DNA of 14,331 nt from Bacteriovoracaceae bacterium (GTDB taxonomy: Bacteria > Bdellovibrionota > Bacteriovoracia > Bacteriovoracales > Bacteriovoracaceae): assembly GCA_023954595.1 (NCBI GenBank), contig JAGSHJ010000033.1, forward strand, positions 1 through 14,331, read 5' to 3'. Each line of letters begins with the position of its first letter. Position 1 is the first letter of the stretch. A program made the translations under genes and the position numbers. A model generated the notes under the pieces. The model did no database searches, was not told where the DNA came from, and worked only from the letters and a program-made list of their open reading frames with translations. This document shows, one piece after another, positions 1 to 6,475 of this stretch.

Positions 1-855
1 ATCAACATCTCTATCTTCTGTTCCGCCAAAAATTGTTCCGGCCTCTCCACTCATCATTGGTACTTCAAGAGCGATAGAGAATTTTTCCCAAGACTTCTTA
101 ACAAATACGTCAATTAATGTGATTTTTGCAGGTCCTGTCGTAGCACCATAAAGTTCGTTGTTTGTTTCAACGTCTCTAGAACCATAGTAAAGTGAAAATT
201 CAAAGTTTTGATTCTTGTCTTCATATTTCGCAGTAAGACCTGTTTCGCTTGAGTCATACTTTCCGCTATTTGCATTGTCACTACTTGAATCTGGAGTATC
301 AATCTTTGCCCAAAATGGAGCTAAGCTGAATTTTCCAAGATTAAATGTAGCTTCGATACCGCTATAAACAGACTGAAAACGATCCCAAGTATCACTTCCA
401 TCATTAATAACTGCTCCTAGGCCAAAGTTTTTGGAAAACTTACCAATTCTGAAAAGTGCTGTGTCTGCATAAAGCTCAGCGTAAAATTTATTTACTGATA
501 ACTCTTGAGAACCATCAGGTGTTTGAGAGTAAAAAGAAGATTGAGCAACACTGTCTTCGCCCATGAATCCACCTCTGATCGCACCAGTGGAGATTTCACC
601 TTTAATTGTAGCACTGTCGTTTACAACAATAGATGGGGACAATCTTAAAACATAAGATTGGTATCTTGCGTGAGAGTTGTCATCTCCAGCACAGTAGCTA
701 GCGTCAGCGGCAGTGCAGTCATCGTCTGATCTTTTAACGTTTTCAATGATGTTAGAGTCAAAACCTACCGTACCATTCCAATCAATTGGAAGGGCATAAG
801 TGGATGGTGCAAAAGATAACAAACTAATAGCAACAGGTAATATTTTAGAACGCAC
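1..855 (-). CDS. Porin-like outer-membrane beta-barrel protein (3' part missing)
   Basis: The reverse strand is open for 285 codons from a GTG at 853-855 to the window edge, so the C-terminus is missing. An AAGGAG ribosome site sits five bases before the GTG. The first 21 residues form a signal peptide: R and K early, a hydrophobic stretch ISLLSFAPS, then a likely cut after STYA. The mature part has the alternating polar/aromatic pattern and D/N/S-rich loops of an outer-membrane barrel. The stretch RIGKFSKNFGLG...NDGSDTWDRF (about 136-160) resembles the strand-and-loop motif of porin-like proteins from deltaproteobacteria. Two cysteines (47 and 55) lie close together in an acidic early segment and could form a loop disulphide. 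The substrate, if any, cannot be told. It could be a general porin, a specific channel or another barrel. Family level is inferred; outer-membrane location is fairly secure. Confidence 0.8.
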   Translation of the reverse strand, partial: MRSKILPVAISLLSFAPSTYALPIDWNGTVGFDSNIIENVKRSDDDCTAADASYCAGDDNSHARYQSYVLRLSPSIVVNDSATIKGEISTGAIRGGFMGEDSVAQSSFYSQTPDGSQELSVNKFYAELYADTALFRIGKFSKNFGLGAVINDGSDTWDRFQSVYSGIEATFNLGKFSLAPFWAKIDTPDSSSDNANSGKYDSSETGLTAKYEDKNQNFEFSLYYGSRDVETNNELYGATTGPAKITLIDVFVKKSWEKFSIALEVPMMSGEAGTIFGGTEDRDVD

Positions 856-877
856 AAAATCTCCTTAAAGAACGGCT

Positions 878-883
878 TATAAT
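878..883 (+). promoter_or_regulatory. Possible -10 box for the PBP gene
   Basis: A perfect TATAAT lies 51 bases before the ATG at 934, inside the leader of the divergent barrel gene. No convincing -35 box is seen at 16-18 bases upstream, so it would need an activator or be weak. It could be a chance match in AT-rich DNA. Confidence 0.3.
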
Positions 884-900
884 GTATAGTAGTAGGGGAA

Positions 901-929
901 ATAATAAGCATTCTTGAGTAAACTGGCAA
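901..929 (-). promoter_or_regulatory. Sigma70-type promoter for the barrel protein
   Basis: On the reverse strand, TTGCCA (924-929) and TATTAT (901-906) are each one mismatch from consensus and are separated by exactly 17 bases. Transcription would start near 894, giving a leader of about 40 bases before the GTG at 855. The -35 box nearly touches the ATG of the divergent PBP gene at 934. Confidence 0.6.
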
Positions 930-933
930 ACAA

Positions 934-2862
934 ATGAAAATAAAGCTAGGCCGTAATCATTTTAAAAATCTTCTTCGTATTGGACTTGGGTCCTGTTTAT
1001 TGCTTGCTGCGTCAGGTGGAATCTACTATGCCCTAGTAGTGAACGAACTTGAACTAAAGCTTAAAGCACTTGAGTTAAGGGGACAAAGCTTAGATTCGGA
1101 AACATCTATTTTAGAGCAGGGCTCGATTACAAAGTATGATGAGTTGAAGGGATTTCTAGAGTTTTTAAAATCTCCTCTATATATTAATGATGAAATTGAA
1201 AAAGAAACGATTCGTGTTCAGGGTGATAGAGTTCTTGTTTTAAAAGACTTCGAGTTGCCGGGACTATTGGATAACAACTGTGATCGTTTTAGGTGCCTTC
1301 AACACAGGATCTCTTTCTCTGAAATTCCATCCTCTCTATGGAAGGGTCTTTTAGGCATTGAGGATTATAGATTTCTACAACACCAAGGTGTGGACTATAT
1401 CTCCATTGCCAGGGCCATCGTTGCGGACATTAAGGCCATGAGCTTAGTTCAAGGGGGAAGCACCCTAACTCAGCAGCTGGCGAAAAATATGTTTCTAAGT
1501 AATGAAAAGAAGCTTGAGAGAAAAGTCAGGGAGATGATTTACGCTCTTTATCTAGAGAAGAGTTTTAGTAAAGAGCAAATAATTACAATGTACTTCAACG
1601 AAGTGTTCTGGGGCACAGTAGGAGGTGTCTATATCAAAGGTATTGATATGGCATCTAGGGCCTACTTCAATAAAACACCTTTGGAATTAACTGATTTTGA
1701 GGCCGCAATGCTTATTGGGATGTTAAAAGGCCCGTATTATTATCACCCTCTAAACCACCCAGAAAGACTTAAGCAAAGAACAAATGTTGTATTTAATCGA
1801 TTAAAAGAGCTGAAGCTTGTCACTAGCGATGAGGGTGTTCAGTGGAGTGAAAGCAAGTGGAGCGAGTGGAGAGGAGAGCTTAAGGCCAAAAACTCTTCAT
1901 CACTACTTAAGAGTATTTATCTTACGGGTGAAAACGCTCAACCAGGACTTGAGCCTTTTGAGAAGTTCATTTTTTATCAGTCGGTGGCCAAGGTTCGAGG
2001 TGGTTTAGCTGAAAGAACAAAAGATGTGGATATTGGGGTCAAATCTCTAATAATAGATGCGGATTGTACCAGTATAGAATGTGATAATAAGTTTAGCTAT
2101 TACAGCAAGTTTGAAAGAAACACTGATGACGCAATATTTAATGAGCGACACCAAGTTGGAAGCTCCTTAAAGCCAATTATTTATCAGCAGCTTTTAGAAG
2201 AGGGCAAAACACTTGAGGATGAAGTCTCAACGGCACCTATAACGCTAGATTTAATTTCAGGAAAGTGGACACCGCAAGACTCTAAAGTAGATTTAGGCCC
2301 ATATATAAGCTTAAGAAAAGCGATTCAAAAGTCTAGAAACATCCCACTGATTAGGGCCGCGCAAGAGGTTGGCTTTGAAAACTTAGAAACAAGGCTTATA
2401 GATTATTTCCCCAATCTTCTCACTCCACTTGCTCAGTATCCTGCGCAATTGCTTGGCTCTATTGAATTAAGTCTCTCAGAGATAGGTCAGGCCTACCTAA
2501 AGTTTTTTAAAAGCCAGTGTGAAACATTCGAGCGAGGTGAGTCGAGTTATGAAGAAAGTCTTCTTTATCATTTAGCACAGGCAGAAAAGACAACAATTAG
2601 TGCTGCGGCAGGCAAGATAATTAAGCAGTCACTAATATTTGGAAAAACCGGAACCACTAATAATGGTCTTGATAACTGGTATATAGCCTTTGATGGCCAG
2701 AATTTTTACGCAATTTGGTTTGGCGTTGACTCAAGGCGTGAGGGCAAAAATTTACGCCTTTATGGCTCAAATTCATCTTTTGCAATTTTTCAGAATTTCA
2801 TTCAATATAGAGGCAAGCAAGTTTCGGAGTTTTTGTGCCCAAGTGTAGAAAACAAACTATAA
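934..2862 (+). CDS. Bifunctional class A penicillin-binding protein
   Basis: This 642-residue inner-membrane enzyme polymerises lipid II glycan strands and cross-links their peptides. A membrane anchor covers about residues 14-36. The GT51 transglycosylase domain (about 125-290) has EDYRF with catalytic Glu143, QGGSTLTQQLAKN (173-185), RKVRE with the second Glu200, and the YFNEVFWG and AYFNKTP motifs. The transpeptidase domain has SxxK (Ser410 to Lys413), SxN (Ser467-Asn469) and KTG (571-573), so both activities look intact. GT51 wording is closest to PBP1b. At 642 residues it is short for the class (E. coli PBP1a/1b are over 800), and the anchor-to-GT51 stretch shows no recognisable UB2H or OB insert. 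The ATG follows an in-frame TAA at 919-921 with no other start between, yet it has no clear Shine-Dalgarno. It is divergent from the barrel gene and followed by the tRNA-prs unit. Confidence 0.93.
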   Translation: MKIKLGRNHFKNLLRIGLGSCLLLAASGGIYYALVVNELELKLKALELRGQSLDSETSILEQGSITKYDELKGFLEFLKSPLYINDEIEKETIRVQGDRVLVLKDFELPGLLDNNCDRFRCLQHRISFSEIPSSLWKGLLGIEDYRFLQHQGVDYISIARAIVADIKAMSLVQGGSTLTQQLAKNMFLSNEKKLERKVREMIYALYLEKSFSKEQIITMYFNEVFWGTVGGVYIKGIDMASRAYFNKTPLELTDFEAAMLIGMLKGPYYYHPLNHPERLKQRTNVVFNRLKELKLVTSDEGVQWSESKWSEWRGELKAKNSSSLLKSIYLTGENAQPGLEPFEKFIFYQSVAKVRGGLAERTKDVDIGVKSLIIDADCTSIECDNKFSYYSKFERNTDDAIFNERHQVGSSLKPIIYQQLLEEGKTLEDEVSTAPITLDLISGKWTPQDSKVDLGPYISLRKAIQKSRNIPLIRAAQEVGFENLETRLIDYFPNLLTPLAQYPAQLLGSIELSLSEIGQAYLKFFKSQCETFERGESSYEESLLYHLAQAEKTTISAAAGKIIKQSLIFGKTGTTNNGLDNWYIAFDGQNFYAIWFGVDSRREGKNLRLYGSNSSFAIFQNFIQYRGKQVSEFLCPSVENKL

Positions 2863-2870
2863 GTTTGTTT
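2850..2870 (+). terminator. AT-rich hairpin over the PBP stop codon (weak terminator?)
   Basis: A nine-base perfect inverted repeat, AAACAAACT and AGTTTGTTT around an ATA loop, overlaps the TAA at 2860-2862. Only two G-C pairs support the stem, and the following TTT/AATAAAA is a poor U-tract. It may limit readthrough into the tRNA-prs unit or protect the 3' end; termination is uncertain. Confidence 0.35.
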
Positions 2871-2891
2871 AATAAAAGTTAAGCTTAGCAC

Positions 2892-2921
2892 TTGCCAAAA
2901 CTCCAAATGTTCTTGTATAGT
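2892..2921 (+). promoter_or_regulatory. Promoter of the tRNA-Gln/prs operon
   Basis: TTGCCA (2892-2897) and TATAGT (2916-2921) are separated by 18 bases. A start near 2928 leaves a leader of about a dozen bases before the mature tRNA at 2941, which suits a tRNA promoter. It is the only good promoter seen before prs, pth and ychF. Confidence 0.6.
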
Positions 2922-2940
2922 TTTTAACAATTAACTCTGT

Positions 2941-3015
2941 AGGGGTGTCGTCAAGTGGTAAGACAGCAGATTTTGATTCTGCCATGCGCAGGTTCGATCC
3001 CTGCCACCCCTGCCA
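2941..3015 (+). tRNA. tRNA-Gln (anticodon TTG), CCA encoded
   Basis: The 75 bases fold fully. Acceptor AGGGGTG pairs with CACCCCT. The D stem is GTC/GAC with an AAGTGGTAA loop. The anticodon stem GCAGA/TCTGC holds loop TTTTGAT (anticodon TTG), reading CAA and, by wobble, CAG. The variable loop is CATGC, and the T arm is GCAGG-TTCGATC-CCTGC. The discriminator is G and the 3' CCA is encoded. The first pair is A1-U72, whereas tRNA-Gln is usually U1-A72. The prs start codon follows only 19 bases later, so the tRNA is probably cut from the same primary transcript as the prs mRNA. Confidence 0.97.
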
Positions 3016-3034
3016 TCTTTCTCAGGAGAAGCGT

Positions 3035-3979
3035 GTGAGACGCATAGTTTTAGTCTCAGGTTCATCCAACCCAACTCTCTCCAATAAAATCTCAAAATTT
3101 CTTGATGTTACGTTGGTAGATCCTCAATTACGAAGATTTGCCAATGGAGAAATCTCTTGTGAGATTGAGAAGAACGTCAGAGGTGCGGATGTATTTGTTA
3201 TCCAGACTCTAAGCCAGCCAGTTAATGATAATCTAATGGAATTGTTGATTATGATGGATGCCTTGAAGAGGGCATCTGCAGAATCAATTACGGCCGTCAT
3301 TCCTCACTACGGATATTCCAGACAAGATCGTAAGGCAAACCCTAGAACACCAATCAGTGCAAAGCTTGTAGCGGATGTTTTAACCGTTGCAGGTGCTTCA
3401 CGTGTAATTACAATGGATTTGCACGCAGGCCAGATACAAGGGTTTTTCAATATTCCATTCGATAACATTTTCGCATCACCAGTAATTCTGGATTATATAA
3501 AAGAAAATATTGATCTATCTAACCTGACTTTGGTTTCGCCAGATGCAGGTGGGGTTGAAAGATGTAGATGGTACGCAAAAAGACTGTCTACAGATATAGC
3601 AATGATTGATAAGAGAAGAACTGGACCAAATGTTGCCAAGGCCATGAATATTGTTGGAGACGTGCAGGGCAAAGACGTCATCATTGTTGATGATATGATC
3701 GACACTGCTGGCACTCTTGTTGAGGCGGCTAAGACTCTAAAGGCACATGGAGCTAATAGAATTTATTCCTTTGCAACTCATGGGGTTTTCTCTGATCCAG
3801 CAGCAGAGAGAATTAGCCAAACCAAAGAGTTGGAAAAAGTAATAGTGACAGATACTGTTCCTTTAGGGGAAAAGTGTAAAAAAGTAAGTAAAATAGAAGT
3901 GTTATCGACTGCGGAGATTTTATCCAAGGCGATTCACAGAACCTTTAATCACGACTCAGTAAGTTCGTTGTTCATTTAA
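3035..3979 (+). CDS. prs: Ribose-phosphate pyrophosphokinase (PRPP synthetase)
   Basis: This cytosolic enzyme makes PRPP from ribose 5-phosphate and ATP for purine, pyrimidine, NAD, histidine and tryptophan synthesis. The 314-residue product matches the usual 315. Visible motifs are the RRFANGEI segment (33-40), HYGYSRQDRK near the ATP site (91-100), DLHAGQIQGFF with His130, the flexible-loop KRR (193-195), and the PRPP-binding loop VIIVDDMIDTAGT (215-227). The start is the GTG at 3035, with an AGGAG six bases upstream. The frame stays open upstream into the tRNA gene at 2945, but that would add about 30 residues encoded by tRNA sequence and is rejected. It is first after tRNA-Gln and five bases ahead of pth. 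Confidence 0.97.
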   Translation: MRRIVLVSGSSNPTLSNKISKFLDVTLVDPQLRRFANGEISCEIEKNVRGADVFVIQTLSQPVNDNLMELLIMMDALKRASAESITAVIPHYGYSRQDRKANPRTPISAKLVADVLTVAGASRVITMDLHAGQIQGFFNIPFDNIFASPVILDYIKENIDLSNLTLVSPDAGGVERCRWYAKRLSTDIAMIDKRRTGPNVAKAMNIVGDVQGKDVIIVDDMIDTAGTLVEAAKTLKAHGANRIYSFATHGVFSDPAAERISQTKELEKVIVTDTVPLGEKCKKVSKIEVLSTAEILSKAIHRTFNHDSVSSLFI

Positions 3980-3984
3980 ATGAT

Positions 3985-4563
3985 ATGATTAAGTTAGTTG
4001 TAGGGGTGGGAAACCCAGGAGCCGAGTACGAATTGACCAGGCATAATATTGCTTGGATTCTTTTTGAATTTTTACCTCCAATCGAAAATGCAAATTGGAA
4101 GTCCAAGTTTAAAGGACTTTATACTGATGCCACTATAGATGGGGAGAAGGTTTACTTTTTAAAGCCTGAAACCTACATGAACCTAAGTGGTGAAAGTGTC
4201 GGTCCACTTTGCTCATTTTTTAAAATCACTCCAGAAGAAGTACTTGTGGTCCATGATGAGGTTGATTTGCCTTTTGGCCAAATTCAATTTAAAAAAGGTG
4301 GAGGCTTTGCAGGGCACAATGGTTTAAAATCCATCGCTCAACACCTAAATACTCCAAATTTCTATAGATTAAGAATGGGAATAGGCAGACCTGATAAAGG
4401 GAGCATGTCTAGTTGGGTATTGGGTAAGTTTCCAAAAGAGCAAGATACAGAACTTGGTATCGTCATGGACAATACTTCGAAGGCTATATCATTTCTTTTG
4501 AAGCATGGTTTTTCCAAGGCCTCGAATAAATATAATAAAAAAGATTTTTTAGAGATTAAATAA
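3985..4563 (+). CDS. pth: Peptidyl-tRNA hydrolase
   Basis: This cytosolic enzyme cleaves peptidyl-tRNAs dropped by stalled ribosomes, recycling the tRNA. The 192 residues fit the bacterial Pth family (E. coli 194). All key residues are in place: Asn10 in VGNPG, catalytic His20 in RHNIAW, Asn66 in ETYMNLSG, Asp91 in VHDEVDLP and Asn112 in GHNGLKS. The ATG lies five bases after the prs stop and has no recognisable Shine-Dalgarno, so translation is probably coupled to prs. In Geobacter-like genomes, as I recall, rplY (ribosomal protein L25/Ctc) sits between prs and pth; here there is no room for it. ychF follows after 12 bases. Confidence 0.97.
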   Translation: MIKLVVGVGNPGAEYELTRHNIAWILFEFLPPIENANWKSKFKGLYTDATIDGEKVYFLKPETYMNLSGESVGPLCSFFKITPEEVLVVHDEVDLPFGQIQFKKGGGFAGHNGLKSIAQHLNTPNFYRLRMGIGRPDKGSMSSWVLGKFPKEQDTELGIVMDNTSKAISFLLKHGFSKASNKYNKKDFLEIK

Positions 4564-4575
4564 TACGGAGATAAT

Positions 4576-5685
4576 ATGAGTTTAAATGTAGGTATTGTAG
4601 GCCTTCCTAACGTTGGTAAATCAACAATATTCCAAGCACTAACAAGTGCTCCAGCTGAAGCTGCCAACTACCCGTTTTGTACTATCGAGCCTAACGTAGG
4701 TATTGTTCAGGTTCCTGATGAAAGAATTGAGAAAATCACTGAGTTCGTAAAACCACAAAAAGTTATCCGTGCTGTAATGGAATTCGTAGATATTGCAGGC
4801 CTTGTAAAAGGTGCCTCAAAAGGTGAGGGTCTTGGAAATCAATTTCTAGGTCATATCCGCCAAGTTAGTGCGATTGCTCATGTTGTTCGTTGTTTTGATG
4901 ACAGTGATGTTATTCACGTTGAAGGCAAGGTAGACCCTGCAGCTGATATTGAAGTTATCAATATAGAGTTGGCGTTTGCTGACTTGGAGACTGTTGAAAA
5001 GAGAATAAACAACCTTGGTAAAGCATTAAAGTCTCACGACAAGAAATTAAAGCAACAGGCAGCGGTAGCAAAACCTGTTCTAGATAGATTGAAAATTGCT
5101 CTAGAAGATGGAAAGCCTGCACGTTCAGTTGAAATGGATGATGAGGAAAAAGAAGCTATTAGTGATCTTCACTTAATTACTTTAAAAGAAACTCTATATG
5201 TTTGTAACGTGGATGAAGACTCCATTATGGAAGACAACGATCACGTTAAAGCAGTTAAGGCATTGGCCGAAAAAGAGGGATCTCAAGTAATTACTATTTG
5301 TGGAAAGATGGAATCTGAGATTGCACAACTAGAAACACCAGAAGAGAAAAGTGAATTTCTAGCAGACATGGGCCTTAAACAATCTGGTCTAGATCAGCTA
5401 ATTAAAACTGGCTACGATATGCTAGGCCTTCAAACTTATTTCACTGCAGGAGTTCAAGAGGTAAGAGCTTGGACATTCAATAAAGGTATGAAAGCACCAC
5501 AATGTGCCGGAATTATCCACACTGACTTTGAAAGAGGTTTTATTAAAGCAGAAGTTTATCACTGCACTGACCTTTTTGAATTAGGCACAGAGGCCAAGCT
5601 TAAAGAGGCCGGAAAATTTAGAATTGAAGGCAAAGAATACGTCATGAAAGATGGAGATGTTGTTCACTTCCGCTTCAATGTTTAA
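4576..5685 (+). CDS. ychF: Redox-regulated ATPase YchF (OLA1 family)
   Basis: This is a ribosome-associated Obg-family P-loop protein that prefers ATP to GTP and is linked to stress and translation control. The 369 residues match the family (E. coli 363). It shows the P-loop GLPNVGKST (9-17), NYPFCTIEPNVG (31-42), the switch motif DIAGLVKGASKGEGLGNQFL (72-91) and NVDE (211-214) in place of the guanine-specifying NKxD, which is the hallmark of the ATP preference. A helical insert covers about 130-195 and a TGS domain ends the protein (AGIIHTDFERGFIKAEV...DGDVVHFRFNV). An ACGGAG ribosome site precedes the ATG. It is the last gene of the tRNA-prs-pth operon; pth-ychF adjacency is widespread in bacteria. 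Confidence 0.97.
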   Translation: MSLNVGIVGLPNVGKSTIFQALTSAPAEAANYPFCTIEPNVGIVQVPDERIEKITEFVKPQKVIRAVMEFVDIAGLVKGASKGEGLGNQFLGHIRQVSAIAHVVRCFDDSDVIHVEGKVDPAADIEVINIELAFADLETVEKRINNLGKALKSHDKKLKQQAAVAKPVLDRLKIALEDGKPARSVEMDDEEKEAISDLHLITLKETLYVCNVDEDSIMEDNDHVKAVKALAEKEGSQVITICGKMESEIAQLETPEEKSEFLADMGLKQSGLDQLIKTGYDMLGLQTYFTAGVQEVRAWTFNKGMKAPQCAGIIHTDFERGFIKAEVYHCTDLFELGTEAKLKEAGKFRIEGKEYVMKDGDVVHFRFNV

Positions 5686-5703
5686 CTAAAAAACTAAATC
5701 TAG

Positions 5704-5736
5704 AACAAGGCCGTAGTTATTACGGCCTTGTTATTT
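5704..5736 (+). terminator. Strong hairpin terminator after ychF
   Basis: A perfect 12-base-pair stem, AACAAGGCCGTA (5704-5715) and TACGGCCTTGTT (5721-5732) around loop GTTAT, is followed by ATTT. The U-tract is short but the stem is strong. It lies 18 bases after the ychF stop. The AGGCCG core recurs in the terminator at 11224. Confidence 0.8.
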
Positions 5737-5852
5737 CAGCTGTTTAAGACATATTGGATTTTTAAATCGTCTTAAAACCATGAAAATATCACTCGTATCA
5801 TTTATCCAAATTCCCATATGCATTAAAGTACCTCTATCGCAGGAGGTTATAT

Positions 5853-6473
5853 TTGAAGCTAGTTCTATTGACGTTACTTTTTCTAAACGCCTCTTTTTCT
5901 TCCGTACTTAACCATGACCTTAAAACAAGAGTAGATAGACAACTCAAGCTACTTCAGCAAAATTTAAACTATGACTTTAAAATGAACTATAAGCTCGTGA
6001 TGGTTAAAAACGATATCGTAAGTAATGCTGCGGCCTCTTTTCCATTTATCCTAGTCAATGAAAACTGGATCGAAGGATTCAGTGACAAAGAAGTTCTAGC
6101 AGTTATCACACATGAGGTTGCTCACCTAGAACACGCACACCTCTCAAAGGGATTGGCCTTACTCACAGGCGGTTTTGTAAATGCTGTATTTGATATCAAT
6201 AACCCAGAATCTCTAAGAGAGAGATATTCAGGGTTTGTTCGTTACTATAAGTTAAAGCAAGAATTGTACGCAGACTGTGTGGCCTATAATTGGCTAAGAG
6301 AACTTAAAGATTTAGGTGTAGACGCTGATCCAAAGTCACTCAACGATGTCGTCAGACGTGAGCTTCCAGGAATTGATAACTTCGATGAGGACTATATGGG
6401 CGATGATTTTGTATATACAAGATTTAGGGCCGTACGCGATGGCCATCCCTCAGTTTGTAGGCCTGAGCTCTAA
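5853..6473 (+). CDS. Exported M48-like zinc metalloprotease
   Basis: This is a 206-residue protein with a short signal peptide (MKLVLLTLLFLNASFS) and no later membrane segment, so probably periplasmic. A perfect AGGAGG at 5841-5846 places the start at a TTG six bases later. The gluzincin motif HEVAH (87-91) supplies two zinc ligands and the catalytic Glu88. Glu137 in KQELYADCVAY is the likely third ligand, matching the ExxAD pattern of M48, and GHPS (197-200) near the C-terminus matches the conserved HPS of that family. It is much smaller than BepA/YfgC or HtpX and has neither TPR repeats nor the HtpX membrane helices. Loosely related M48 proteins act in outer-membrane protein quality control, but its target here is unknown. 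It converges on the transglycosylase gene with a two-base gap. Confidence 0.8.
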   Translation: MKLVLLTLLFLNASFSSVLNHDLKTRVDRQLKLLQQNLNYDFKMNYKLVMVKNDIVSNAAASFPFILVNENWIEGFSDKEVLAVITHEVAHLEHAHLSKGLALLTGGFVNAVFDINNPESLRERYSGFVRYYKLKQELYADCVAYNWLRELKDLGVDADPKSLNDVVRRELPGIDNFDEDYMGDDFVYTRFRAVRDGHPSVCRPEL

Positions 6474-6475
6474 CA

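Noticed and set aside
114..302. 62-residue reverse frame in the barrel gene
   Set aside because: The in-frame 285-codon barrel gene with signal peptide explains this region better.
1817..2008. 63-residue same-strand frame within the PBP gene
   Set aside because: It is out of frame with clear PBP coding sequence and shows no motif or good start site.
2945..3034. N-terminal extension of prs from a GTG at 2945
   Set aside because: These codons lie in the tRNA-Gln gene and its short spacer. The GTG at 3035 has a good ribosome site and gives the standard family length.
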